This document shows, piece by piece, positions 1-8,049 of a stretch of DNA of 64,000 bases; position 1 is the stretch's first letter, and each line of letters opens with the position of its first letter. This DNA comes from a bacterium (GTDB lineage Bacteria; SZUA-79; Acidulodesulfobacterales; Acidulodesulfobacteraceae), in assembly GCA_021798875.1 (NCBI GenBank), contig JAJZBN010000003.1:8631-72630 (forward strand). The letters are read 5' to 3'. The notes under the pieces are model-generated. The model did no database searches. It was not told the origin of the DNA and saw nothing but the letters and a program-made list of their open reading frames with translations. A program made the translations under genes and the position numbers.

Positions 1-472
1 GGTACTTTTAATTTTTCGCCGGGATATATGACGTAGTTGTGAAGTCCGTTTAAAGACATTATAGAACTTACGGAGGTATTGTAGTTGTCAGCTATCTGAC
101 CGAGCGTTGCTCCGGGACTGACGGTAACCGTTTCAATCGTCCGACTAACTCCAGCATTTCCAGAAGCGTTATTTAACGGTACGGTCAGTACCGCTCCAGT
201 CCTTATTACGTTTGAATAAAGATGATTAAGATGCCTGAGTTCGGCAATGGAAGTTCCGTATTTCTGGGCTATCAAAGAAAGAGTGTCGCCGAATTGGACT
301 GTATAATGGCCATACTGCGGTGCAGGCTTATAAGAACCGTTTACCGGTACTTTTAATTTTTCGCCGGGATATATGACGTAGTTGTGAAGTCCGTTTAAAG
401 ACATTATAGAACTTACGGAGGTATTGTAGTTGTCAGCTATCTGACCGAGCGTTGCTCCGGGACTGACGGTAA
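1..472. repeat. 345-bp-period direct repeat inside the LysM gene
   Basis: Positions 1-127 and 346-472 are identical base for base. The offset of 345 bp equals 115 codons, so the reading frame is kept. Copy 1 continues past the window edge, so its full length is unknown. The intervening 218 bp encode a different LysM module and a linker. Confidence 0.95.
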
Positions 473-554
473 TTACGTTAATATAAGAATAAGCATTTGA
501 GTTTAAAATAAAAAGTATTGTTAAAAAAACAAATATACCCAATACCCTTTTCAT
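1..554 (-). CDS. LysM-repeat secreted protein, C-terminus off the window (partial)
   Basis: Translating the minus strand from the ATG at 554-552 gives a protein that starts MKRVLGIFVFLTILFILNS, a typical signal peptide. Three LysM-type modules follow, each with the pattern of a Val/Ile-rich strand, GxTLxxIAxxY, and a (Y/P)PGxxLxVP ending. LysM domains bind GlcNAc-containing glycans such as peptidoglycan, so a periplasmic or envelope role is likely. Modules 1 and 3 are identical at the DNA level over at least 127 bp (346-472 and 1-127). This implies a recent in-frame duplication with a 345-bp (115-residue) period. The gene runs off the left edge, so any catalytic domain (peptidase, amidase) is not visible. 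The family call is firm; the function is not. Confidence 0.85.
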   Translation of the reverse strand, partial: MKRVLGIFVFLTILFILNSNAYSYINVITVSPGATLGQIADNYNTSVSSIMSLNGLHNYVIYPGEKLKVPVNGSYKPAPQYGHYTVQFGDTLSLIAQKYGTSIAELRHLNHLYSNVIRTGAVLTVPLNNASGNAGVSRTIETVTVSPGATLGQIADNYNTSVSSIMSLNGLHNYVIYPGEKLKV

Positions 555-700
555 GCGGCTTCTCCTGCCTTTTAACAGTTAAATGTTAAACTTTTTATTC
601 CTTTACACAACGTTTTAGCGTATTCTACTATTCTCAGTAGAGTATATTACTACAAAATATTAATTTATGTCAAGAGTAATAGTAATTTTTTTAAGGTTTT

Positions 701-2914
701 TTATAAAATTTTTGTATTGCACGATTTATCGCCGCACATAAATACTAAAGGTTTTTTTACTCTTCCATATTCCGATATAGCATTTCTTATTTCTTCCAGA
801 ATAAGCGCATCGCCTTTTTGATAGCCTGCAAAGGCTGAATAAATATCTATAATTTCTTTATTGCCTGCATCTATAAAAATATTAAAAGAATTAAATACTG
901 TTTTTAATTTATCGACAGTATTCAGTTTCTCATAAAGAGAATAAAAATCTATTACTGCTTTATCGTTATATCTGCCTACTATAACATTAACCTTGGCTTT
1001 ATCGGCATAATATAATAAACCGGCAAGATATCCCGAAGCGTTATACTTAAGCATGCTCGCTTCGTTTATAAAGTATTCGAAAGATTTTAAAATGACATTT
1101 TTAAACTGAATCTCCCCTGTAAGAGTATAAAGTTTAGACATAGCAAGCAAAACTGAGGCGTTTTGCGAACAGCCGCCGTAATCGGCTATATTTTTTTCTT
1201 TATGAACGAGATAACCTATTTTAGAACTTTTAGTCGTATGCTGTATATCAAAAAAACCGCCTCTTTCCGAATCGTAAAAATTTTTTATAGTATATTCGGC
1301 AATTTTTTTTGCGTAAATAAAATATACGGGATTCGACGTCGTTTCAAATAAACCGATTAACGATAGTATTATATAAGCATTATCTTCCAGAACCGAACCG
1401 CCTGCTTCGCCCAAAAATCTGCCGACGTCGCCGTTTTTATCAAAAATATCCATAAAAAGCTTTACTGATTTTTCTCCTATCTTATTTAATTTCTGTCTGT
1501 TTAAATCAAAAGGATTAAAAATTTTGCTTAATTCGGTAATAGAATATATTATATTACCGTTTAAAGAAGAATATTTTACTCTGTCTATAAAAGGTTTTTT
1601 TCTTCTATCCCTAAAATTTTTTAGCTTCAAAATGGCCGATTCGTAAATTTTACCGCCAAAATATTCAAAATTATCGCCCAAATATAATACGTTAGGAATT
1701 TCGCCTGGTTCATAAGCGATGTTAGACTGCGAATCGGAATATTCGCCGGCGTTATCTAAATCCTTTTTGCCGTTATGCATAATTCCTTCTTTATTTATAT
1801 TAAACATTTCCGCAGCGGTTTTAAATTCTTCTCTTTCGGAAAAAATTTCCCTGAACTCGTTATAAGACCAGGTAAAAAACTTTCCGTCGTCTTCGTCTCC
1901 CGTATCGGCATCTACGCTTGCATAAAAACCACCGTTTATGCGGTCGTAAAGCTCTCCGGTTATAAAATCTAAAGTTTTATTTATAACGTTAAGATATGCT
2001 TTATCGTTAGTCAATCTGTAATATAAGGAATATGTTCTTAAAGCCTGAGCGTTAATTTCCGCCAGTTTTTCAAAGTGGGGAATTATCCATTTTTTGTCCG
2101 TAGAGTATCTGTGAAAACCGCCGCCTACATGGTCGAATACTCCGCCTGAAACAATTTTATTTAAAGTATAAATTCCTTTACTTAAAGAATCCCTGTCTCT
2201 GTTCGCTATATAATCGAGGGCAAGAAGTTCTAAGGCAGAGAAATAAAAAAATTTAGGAGATTCGTCTATGCCGCCGTTTGAATCATCGAAATGAAGTCTG
2301 TACTCATACGAGGCTTCATTTATAAACTTTTTTACGTATTCTATATTTAACGAATTATCTTTTTTAATAGAATCGTTAATTCTTTTAATATTTATATTAA
2401 ATATAGAAAACTTATTCGCATCGCTTGAAATTCTTTTAAAAAAATCTAAACTCTGATTGAAAACAGCCTCTTTATTCTCGCGATAATATTTTGCGATTTC
2501 AATTAAAACCGATTTATATGACGGCAAACCGTAAGCCGGCTCTTTAGGAAAATATGTTCCGCCGTAAAAAAAATTACCGTCGCAGGTTAAAAAAGCGGTA
2601 AGAGGCCATCCTCCGGTTCCGGAAAACACGCTTACGGCTTTTTGATAGCGAGAATCTATATCCGGTCTTTCGTCTTTGTCAACCTTAATAGCAACATAAT
2701 ATTCATTGATTATAGCCGCAGTTTCCTCGTCTTCGTAAGATTCGGAATCCATTACGTGGCACCAGTGGCACCAAACTGCGCCTATATCTAATAAAACAGG
2801 CAGATCCTTTTCTTTAGCTTTTTCAAAAGCCTCCATACACCATGGATACCAGTTAACGGGCTGATGAACCGCCGACCTTAAATAAGAACTTTTTTCGCTG
2901 TTTAAATTATTCAC
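701..2914 (-). CDS. Thioredoxin domain-containing DUF255 protein (YyaL/SPATA20 family)
   Basis: This 737-residue protein has the DUF255 layout. An N-terminal thioredoxin-like fold (about residues 5-165) carries the motif WCHWCH with Cys49 and Cys52. A long region resembling the (alpha/alpha)6 barrel of N-acylglucosamine epimerases and glycosidases follows to about residue 650. Length and motifs match the YyaL family, whose biochemical role is not established. Conserved stretches include HQPVNWYPW near the start, KVDKDERPDID, and GGWPLTAFLT. The gene stands alone on the minus strand between the LysM gene and the aldolase gene. The family assignment is secure; a redox or sugar-related function would be a guess. 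Confidence 0.9.
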   Translation of the reverse strand: MNNLNSEKSSYLRSAVHQPVNWYPWCMEAFEKAKEKDLPVLLDIGAVWCHWCHVMDSESYEDEETAAIINEYYVAIKVDKDERPDIDSRYQKAVSVFSGTGGWPLTAFLTCDGNFFYGGTYFPKEPAYGLPSYKSVLIEIAKYYRENKEAVFNQSLDFFKRISSDANKFSIFNINIKRINDSIKKDNSLNIEYVKKFINEASYEYRLHFDDSNGGIDESPKFFYFSALELLALDYIANRDRDSLSKGIYTLNKIVSGGVFDHVGGGFHRYSTDKKWIIPHFEKLAEINAQALRTYSLYYRLTNDKAYLNVINKTLDFITGELYDRINGGFYASVDADTGDEDDGKFFTWSYNEFREIFSEREEFKTAAEMFNINKEGIMHNGKKDLDNAGEYSDSQSNIAYEPGEIPNVLYLGDNFEYFGGKIYESAILKLKNFRDRRKKPFIDRVKYSSLNGNIIYSITELSKIFNPFDLNRQKLNKIGEKSVKLFMDIFDKNGDVGRFLGEAGGSVLEDNAYIILSLIGLFETTSNPVYFIYAKKIAEYTIKNFYDSERGGFFDIQHTTKSSKIGYLVHKEKNIADYGGCSQNASVLLAMSKLYTLTGEIQFKNVILKSFEYFINEASMLKYNASGYLAGLLYYADKAKVNVIVGRYNDKAVIDFYSLYEKLNTVDKLKTVFNSFNIFIDAGNKEIIDIYSAFAGYQKGDALILEEIRNAISEYGRVKKPLVFMCGDKSCNTKIL

Positions 2915-3000
2915 AAAAGTATATTTTCCTCAATAACGCCCGCGGCAAGAATTAAATGCAGTAATGAAGATTATTTAAATAAATATGCTTCATTATTTTA

Positions 3001-3777
3001 TTATTTATCATATATTTTATCATAGGCTTCTTCGGGCGATATGCCGCCGTGAACTACTTCTTTTACCGCTTTAATCATATTTATAGGTTTTTCGGATTGA
3101 AATATATTCCTGCCCATATCTACGCCGGCAGCTCCATGCTTAACGGCGTTATATGCAAGTTTAAGCGCTTCAAGTTCGCCTGTCTTTTTCCCTCCGGCGA
3201 CTACGACGGGAACGGGACATGTTTCTATTACCCTGTTAAAATCCTCGCAGTAATAAGTTTTTACTATACTTGCTCCGGTTTCTGCGGCTATCCTGACGGC
3301 AAGAGACAGATAGCGGACATCCCTCGTCATTTCTCTGCCGACGGCTGTAACGGCAAGTACCGGTATGCCGTACTTATTGCCTTTATCTACTAATTTCGAA
3401 AGATTGATTATACCCTGCTTTTCGCTGCTCGAACCGATAAAAATAGATAAGGCTACGGCGCAGACGTTTAATCTTACGGCATCCTCCATAGAAACGGTTA
3501 TATCTTCGTCTGAAAGGTCGTCTTTAAGTATGCTCGTTCCGCCGCTTACGCGCAAAACGACGGGAATATCTATTTCCGGATTAATCTGGGTTCTTAAAAT
3601 ACCGCGCGTCAGCATAAGAGAATCTGCATATTCTAAAAGAGGAGAAATAGATTTTTTAATATTTTCAAGTCCGCCTGTAGGCCCCATGAAGTAGCCGTGA
3701 TCTACGGCAAGCATAACGGTTTTTCCGTCTTTAGGCTTAATAATGCGGGAAAGTCTGTTTTGCATTCCATAATCCAT
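3001..3777 (-). CDS. LsrF/DhnA-type class I aldolase family protein
   Basis: The protein reads like LsrF, the thiolase/aldolase of the autoinducer-2 breakdown pathway, and the related archaeal 2-amino-3,7-dideoxyheptulosonate synthases. Matching stretches are DYGMQNRLSRI, AVDHGYFMGPTGGLE, the Schiff-base lysine in IVKTYY (Lys173) and GVDMGRNIFQS. The frame stays open to 3864, but the ATG at 3777 is chosen. It has a strong AGGAGG about 11 nt upstream, and the protein then begins at the conserved MDYGMQNRL. The extra 29 residues are AT-rich and unlike the family. No other lsr genes (transporter, kinase LsrK, regulator) are near, so the true substrate is open; aromatic amino-acid precursor synthesis is an alternative. 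Confidence 0.8.
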   Translation of the reverse strand: MDYGMQNRLSRIIKPKDGKTVMLAVDHGYFMGPTGGLENIKKSISPLLEYADSLMLTRGILRTQINPEIDIPVVLRVSGGTSILKDDLSDEDITVSMEDAVRLNVCAVALSIFIGSSSEKQGIINLSKLVDKGNKYGIPVLAVTAVGREMTRDVRYLSLAVRIAAETGASIVKTYYCEDFNRVIETCPVPVVVAGGKKTGELEALKLAYNAVKHGAAGVDMGRNIFQSEKPINMIKAVKEVVHGGISPEEAYDKIYDK

Positions 3778-3835
3778 AAATATTTTATCCTCCTTTTTTA
3801 TATTTTTTAATTGATTTATTTTAATTAATATTAAA

Positions 3836-4024
3836 TTAAACGCATATAGTTTTATCGTATTCAAAAATTTTATCTAAAATGGAGTCGTAACCGTTTTTAT
3901 CGATTTCCCAAAGATTAATTATTAAAACCTCGATGCCATCGGATTTTTGAGCGGCTACGATGCTGCTAAAAGATTTAGCTAAATCCCCGTCAATTTTCTC
4001 TTTTATTAAATATAAAATTTTCAT
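3836..4024 (-). CDS. Very small DsrE-fold/DsrH-like protein
   Basis: This 62-residue protein starts MKILYLIKEKIDGDLAKSFS and has the beta-alpha-beta start of the DsrE/DsrF/DsrH (TusBCD) sulfur-relay fold. One cysteine (Cys61) sits next to the C-terminus. It starts one base after the stop of the 92-residue protein upstream and is clearly in the same transcript. DsrH/TusB proteins are usually about 95 residues, so this is short. It is either a minimal form or a truncated relic. The neighbouring tusA, dsrE and sqr genes support a link to sulfur transfer, but that is inference. Confidence 0.55.
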   Translation of the reverse strand: MKILYLIKEKIDGDLAKSFSSIVAAQKSDGIEVLIINLWEIDKNGYDSILDKIFEYDKTICV

Positions 4025-4025
4025 A

Positions 4026-4304
4026 TTAATAAAAAAACAAGATATCGTATTTTAACATTTTTTTTCCTATATCTAAATCGGAAATAAAGCTGAAGTCTTC
4101 TTTTTCAAAATTTGAATACAATCCTATGCCGACCGCCTTAATCATTTCAAGATGATTCTTTATAACCGGCAGATCTTTTATATCAAAATCCTCGTTCAGT
4201 AGAAAAATATCTACTTTATCGCCTAGAAGGCTTAATCCGGCAGAAATCCTTAAACCTTCGGAATGCCTTTCCTTGGACTTAATTAAAACTGCTATATTTT
4301 TCAT
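4026..4304 (-). CDS. Small DsrE-family-like protein
   Basis: This 92-residue protein begins MKNIAVLIKSKERHSEGLR and continues with ISAGLSLLGDKVDIFLLN. That is the usual N-terminal half of DsrE-fold proteins: a first strand, a helix with ExLR-like residues, and a second strand. No cysteine is present anywhere, so it cannot itself carry a persulfide; it would be a structural or regulatory subunit if it belongs to a DsrEFH-like complex. It is one base upstream of the 62-residue protein and downstream of the terminator that closes the sqr operon, so it probably has its own promoter in 4305-4500. The fold call is moderate; the function is unknown. Confidence 0.6.
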   Translation of the reverse strand: MKNIAVLIKSKERHSEGLRISAGLSLLGDKVDIFLLNEDFDIKDLPVIKNHLEMIKAVGIGLYSNFEKEDFSFISDLDIGKKMLKYDILFFY

Positions 4305-4505
4305 AAATATTAAACTTTCTTCGCGTAATTTTGCTCTTTAACTTTATAATTTATATTTATAATTTAATCTGAAGTATAATATTTGCTATAAATTATATCC
4401 CGTTTCTTCATGCTGCGTAATATACTTTCTAATCATAATACCATTTTTTATTTTAATTTTAAATATTTTTGTTCCTCCCAAAATTGCCGATAGAAAATTA
4501 TTCCT

Positions 4506-4541
4506 CTGGATGAGCCGTCGGTATTTAGACGGTTCATCCAG
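4506..4541. repeat. Short palindromic repeat, family 3 (copy 1)
   Basis: The arms CTGGATGAGCCGTC (4506-4519) and GACGGTTCATCCAG (4528-4541) can pair over 14 positions with one G-T wobble, leaving an 8-base loop. A related element in inverted orientation lies at 10383-10418, where the loop and left arm match and the right arm has decayed. This points to a dispersed small repeat and not to a local regulatory site. Confidence 0.7.
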
Positions 4542-4635
4542 TATTTACGTATAAAAGAAACATTTAAATATTTTCTGTTATATGATTAAGGTTATTATTC
4601 AAAATAACAAACTCAAATTAAATTTTAAAAAATAA

Positions 4636-4674
4636 AAAGGCTATTAGCAATAATAATAATTGCTAATAGCCTTT
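4636..4674 (-). terminator. Rho-independent terminator of the dsrE-tusA-sqr-DUF1641 operon
   Basis: The arms 4636-4651 and 4659-4674 form a perfect 16-bp stem with a 7-base loop. On the minus strand the stem is followed by a T-rich run (TTTTTATTTTTT). It lies 90 bp downstream of the DUF1641 stop codon and so closes that operon. Confidence 0.9.
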
Positions 4675-4763
4675 GATGTAATATCTCAACACTCTAACGC
4701 TGTCTATTTTTATCTTCGCGTGCCGCACTCATTCGAGCTAATGCATCGAAAAATAAGATGATA

Positions 4764-5855
4764 TTATAATTTTTTGAATTCTTTTTTGGCAATCTCATTT
4801 GAAATAAATATATCATCTGCATGTTCTTTTATATCGCTGGTTAAATTTTTAGATAACAGCATCATAAATTTAATACCCTGCATTATTTCAGGGTTTTTTG
4901 TCATAGATAATAACGACAAAATACCTCCTTTTGCATATTTCTCTTCTTTGGCATTATTTATTGTTTTAATAGTTGAACGATTTATAGATTTTATAACTTC
5001 TTTAACATCCACCTGCGTCATGATTGCTTCAACCATTGCCTGCGCCGTATTTACAACTCTATCGACTAATCCGTCCGTAAGCATTCTCCTTGCGGCAGCC
5101 GACGCATTAGCCAATTCTATAAGATCGTCTAATGTACCGCTGTTGATAAAGGATTCGCCTGTATCCAATAAAGGTTTCAGATTGTAATTAAGCATCATAT
5201 CGCTTAATTCCGTTAACTTTTCCGCCGTACCTGCCAAACGTTCGACCATGGAATCCGTCATTCCTTTGCTGAAACCGGCTACGAAATCGCCCATATCTTT
5301 AAGCGACTGAAGCGTTCCGGATTTCTCGAGTTCCGCAATTTTATCAAGCGACGTTTCAAGAGCATCGGATAAATGCTGAGCCTTTTTGATTAAACCTACC
5401 ATATTTTCATTGGTTAGAGAATCTGTAAGTTCCGCCAATTTTTCGGCGGTGCCGGCCATACGTTCTATCATTGCGTCAGTAGTGCCCCTGCTGAAACCTG
5501 CTACGAAATCACCCATTTCTTTAAGCGATTGAAGCGTTCCGGATTTCTCGAGTTCCGCAATCGTTTCAATGCTCTTTTTAAGGCTTTCGGCACTATTGCC
5601 GGCAGTCTTAATCATAGACAGCTGTTCCTCGCCCGAAAAACTATCCATAATGGAAAGACCCGTGGTAATGTTATCCGCGACCCTCTGGACCATCATATCG
5701 GTAGCTCCGTCTTTCTGAGCCTGCAACATTGCGCTGAACTCGTCAAGAGTATCCAATCTATCGATAATATTTAACAAATGTTCTAAAGCTTGCGGCTTTT
5801 CCTTGAGTTTATTAGTCAGGGCGGCACCGACATCTATTGTTTCATTTTCAGCCAT
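4764..5855 (-). CDS. Long DUF1641-containing protein with internal helical repeats
   Basis: This 363-residue, helix-rich soluble protein has no signal peptide. The C-terminal part (about 310-345, with NPEIMQGIKFMMLLSKNL) resembles the DUF1641 domain often encoded beside sulfide:quinone oxidoreductases. Two near-identical repeats, residues 99-147 and 173-221 (74-residue period), each contain IAELEKSGTLQSLK and AGTAEKL. Weaker versions occur at about 34-71 and 239-278, so four helical repeats can be recognised. Many DUF1641 proteins are much shorter, so this one appears internally amplified. It sits 26 bp downstream of sqr with an AGGAGG site and is cotranscribed. It may tether or regulate the quinone reductase at the membrane, but no function is established. 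Confidence 0.8.
   Translation of the reverse strand: MAENETIDVGAALTNKLKEKPQALEHLLNIIDRLDTLDEFSAMLQAQKDGATDMMVQRVADNITTGLSIMDSFSGEEQLSMIKTAGNSAESLKKSIETIAELEKSGTLQSLKEMGDFVAGFSRGTTDAMIERMAGTAEKLAELTDSLTNENMVGLIKKAQHLSDALETSLDKIAELEKSGTLQSLKDMGDFVAGFSKGMTDSMVERLAGTAEKLTELSDMMLNYNLKPLLDTGESFINSGTLDDLIELANASAAARRMLTDGLVDRVVNTAQAMVEAIMTQVDVKEVIKSINRSTIKTINNAKEEKYAKGGILSLLSMTKNPEIMQGIKFMMLLSKNLTSDIKEHADDIFISNEIAKKEFKKL
5193..5562. repeat. 222-bp-period internal duplication in the DUF1641 gene
   Basis: DNA around 5310-5340 and 5532-5562 is identical over about 31 bp, 222 bp apart (74 codons). More diverged similarity extends over the rest of each 49-residue repeat. The high DNA identity indicates a fairly recent duplication or gene conversion. 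Confidence 0.85.
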
Positions 5856-5881
5856 AATTTGCCTCCTTTTAAGACATTAAA

Positions 5882-7021
5882 TTAAAGAATTCCCATCGGG
5901 GTAAGCCAGTAAACTTTATTATATGTTAATTTAAACCAGTGTATAAGGGCCGACGGGGTTACGGGATTAGGCGGCGTATTGTAATCGAACATGATGTAAG
6001 TGGCTTTAGATAGACCGGTTTCTATAAAGCAGAAAACCTTTCCGTCATACCTGAACGGCGTCAAGCCGTTTCTTAATTCGGAAGCTATATTTTCAACTAT
6101 AATGTCGGATTCGAAATGAGCTGTCGAACCTGCCTTGCTTATAGGAAGATTCGTAGTATCGCCTACTACGTAAATATTTGTAGAACCTTCCATTTTTAGA
6201 GTAAATTTGTCGGTAGGCACGAAACCGTTCTGTCCGAGACCTGAATCTTCTATAACCTGAGCTCCTTTATGCGGCGGAATAGTAATAAGAATATCGTATT
6301 TTAAAGTTACTCCTTCAAGGCTGGTAACCGTTTTTTTGTTAGGATCTACTTCTTTCATATTAAACAATGTCTCAGAGTTTATTCCGTGCTTTGGAAACGT
6401 TTTTGCGGCAAAATTCGCTACCGGTTCAAGTCCATGAAGCCTGCCAATAGGATATGTGTAAGTATAATCTACCTTATCTCTTAACCCTCTCTGCCTGAAC
6501 CAATCGTCCATCATATAAGAAACTTCAAGCGGAGCGACGGGACATTTATGGGGAAGACCTATAGTTAAAACAATTTTTCCGCCTTTAAAAGTCATTAATT
6601 CGTGACGAAGTTTTCTGCATGCTTCGACTTCGTAAAACCAGTTTCCGCCTTCTTTCAAGCCGGGTATCATTTCCGGAGCCGGTCTTGAACCCGTCGCAAG
6701 AACCAATATGTCGTATTTAATTATAACCCCGTTTTTAAGATGAACTTCGTTTTTATCTTTATCTATTTTAATTGCAGGGTGAAGATGAAGCGCTACCATG
6801 GGGTCGAGCAAATCAATTTCGTTTCTTACAAGTTCGTCATGGTGTTTAATGCCGAATAGCATATACAAAAGACCCGGCTGATAAAAATGCTCCGCTTTAT
6901 CCGAAATAACGTCAATTACAAGCTCGCCTTTTTTAAGTTCCGGGCGCATTTTCTTTGCAAGTAAATTTGCAATAATAGTTCCTCCAACTCCTCCTCCGAC
7001 TATAACTACTCTTTTTGACAT
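5882..7021 (-). CDS. sqr: Sulfide:quinone oxidoreductase family flavoprotein
   Basis: This 379-residue protein has an N-terminal FAD-binding Rossmann motif (VVIVGGGVGG, residues 5-14), a second dinucleotide-type segment (ILVLATGSRPAP, about 105-116) and the FAD-contact region YVVGDTTNLP near 284-293. Three cysteines at 135, 160 and 331 fit the redox-active cysteines of sulfide:quinone oxidoreductases (Cys128, 160 and 356 in the Acidithiobacillus enzyme). GLPHKCPVAPLE surrounds Cys160. The enzyme would oxidise sulfide to polysulfide at the membrane and pass electrons to quinone. Amphipathic C-terminal segments (about 341-379) fit monotopic membrane binding. It lies between tusA and the DUF1641 gene, with a clear AGGAGG site before the ATG. 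The exact SQR type was not determined. Confidence 0.85.
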   Translation of the reverse strand: MSKRVVIVGGGVGGTIIANLLAKKMRPELKKGELVIDVISDKAEHFYQPGLLYMLFGIKHHDELVRNEIDLLDPMVALHLHPAIKIDKDKNEVHLKNGVIIKYDILVLATGSRPAPEMIPGLKEGGNWFYEVEACRKLRHELMTFKGGKIVLTIGLPHKCPVAPLEVSYMMDDWFRQRGLRDKVDYTYTYPIGRLHGLEPVANFAAKTFPKHGINSETLFNMKEVDPNKKTVTSLEGVTLKYDILITIPPHKGAQVIEDSGLGQNGFVPTDKFTLKMEGSTNIYVVGDTTNLPISKAGSTAHFESDIIVENIASELRNGLTPFRYDGKVFCFIETGLSKATYIMFDYNTPPNPVTPSALIHWFKLTYNKVYWLTPMGIL

Positions 7022-7099
7022 AACTGCCTCCTTAAAAATTAAAATTTAAAAATTAATTTAATGAATTTAAATTTAACGCAAACAAAATATTTTTAATTT

Positions 7100-7360
7100 T
7101 TACATATCTTTAACTTTTTTAGAAAAAATGCGCCAATATCCGTCTCCTGGAATAACTCCCAAAAACTCTTGTTTAACCTTATTCAACCATTCGGGAACGT
7201 CTTTAGCGCTTCCCGCATCGCCGGAAATCAGTTCTATTACCGAACCTACCGGCTGCTGCCTTACTTCCTTTATCAATTCCATAAGAGGACCTGGGCAATA
7301 TGTACCTCTTGCATCTACCGTAACCGTAGGTTTAATCTGTTTCAATTCTTCTTCTGTCAT
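7100..7360 (-). CDS. tusA: TusA-family sulfurtransferase
   Basis: This 86-residue protein has the TusA signature: VDARGTYCPGPLMELI with the active cysteine Cys22 in the CPxP motif, then a second half of the usual two-layer fold (GSVIELISGDAGSAKDVPEW). TusA proteins carry sulfur as a persulfide between donors and acceptors. In sulfur oxidisers and reducers they work with DsrE-type proteins. The gene follows dsrE and precedes sqr, with AAGGAGG before the ATG. Its neighbours suggest a role in dissimilatory sulfur trafficking; tRNA thiolation is less likely here. Confidence 0.9.
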   Translation of the reverse strand: MTEEELKQIKPTVTVDARGTYCPGPLMELIKEVRQQPVGSVIELISGDAGSAKDVPEWLNKVKQEFLGVIPGDGYWRIFSKKVKDM

Positions 7361-7474
7361 TACTAAATACCTCCTTAAATATTTTTTAAATTATTTTATG
7401 AATTAAATTTAGAATCATTTAAATTAAATATTCAAATATTTAAAACTTTTAACGTTTATCTTTAACGTTTATCT

Positions 7475-7867
7475 TTAAAAAGTTATAGTTTCGGCGCCTT
7501 CCATAATCCCTAAAAATGCCGCAAGACCTAAATGATCATCGACTATGTCTATTAAATCTTCTTTTTCGATCTTAAGAATATCCATTACCATCGAACAAAC
7601 ATAAATTTTAAGACCGCCCAACATTTTTGCCTGATCAAACAGTTCGTAAAACATGGACGCCTTTTTTTCTTTTATCTGTTCGTAAAGTTTTCCACCGGTA
7701 AAATTTTTCTTTGCCACCGTTTCTTTTAAATAATTGTAAACCGCATTCATAGTTACAAAAATAGAAACCTCGACTCCGGAAACCGCCGCAACAGACGCAA
7801 TCATTGAAGCCACGTGTGATTTTTCATACTCTTCGGATGCGATAATAATCGCTAATTTGTCAGACAT
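7475..7867 (-). CDS. DsrE-family sulfur-carrier protein
   Basis: This 130-residue protein of the DsrE/DsrF fold starts MSDKLAIIIASEEYEKSHVA and has a single cysteine (Cys91) in LKIYVCSMVMDIL. That is the position of the persulfide-carrying cysteine in DsrE-type proteins. It is the first gene of the operon dsrE-tusA-sqr-DUF1641, with a 114-bp gap to tusA. It probably hands sulfur to or from TusA. It is full length, unlike the two small relatives at 3836-4304. The precise subfamily (DsrE, DsrE2, DsrE3) was not resolved. Confidence 0.8.
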   Translation of the reverse strand: MSDKLAIIIASEEYEKSHVASMIASVAAVSGVEVSIFVTMNAVYNYLKETVAKKNFTGGKLYEQIKEKKASMFYELFDQAKMLGGLKIYVCSMVMDILKIEKEDLIDIVDDHLGLAAFLGIMEGAETITF

Positions 7868-8049
7868 AATGTGTTCTCCTTATTGTTTTGTTTTTTAATA
7901 TATTTTTAATACTATATACTTTAATATACTTATATACCCATGTTATTTATCTTAATAATAATTGCAATAAACGTGCCATTTTTAAAATTAAGATTAAGAT
8001 GATGAATTAATTAAATTTTTAAAATTATCCTTTAAAATTCAAATTAATT

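Larger units (their letters stand above)
4305..4763. other. 459-bp intergenic stretch with a palindromic repeat and a terminator
   Basis: No supported gene is present here. The stretch contains the imperfect palindrome at 4506-4541, which recurs near 10383, and the strong minus-strand terminator at 4636-4674. The AT-rich segment 4305-4500 probably contains the promoter for the small DsrE-like genes, although no single clear promoter could be picked out. Confidence 0.6.

Noticed and set aside
1-472. Repeated 127-bp blocks considered as a CRISPR or tandem satellite
   Set aside because: The blocks are too long for CRISPR repeats, only two are visible, and they are in frame within a clear LysM coding sequence.
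3049-3393. Plus-strand reading frames opposite the large minus-strand genes
   Set aside because: They lie fully within well-supported genes on the other strand, have no ribosome-binding sites and show no recognisable domains.
3778-3864. N-terminal 29-residue extension of the LsrF-like protein
   Set aside because: It is AT-rich and unlike the family. The internal ATG at 3777 has a strong AGGAGG site and starts at the conserved residues.
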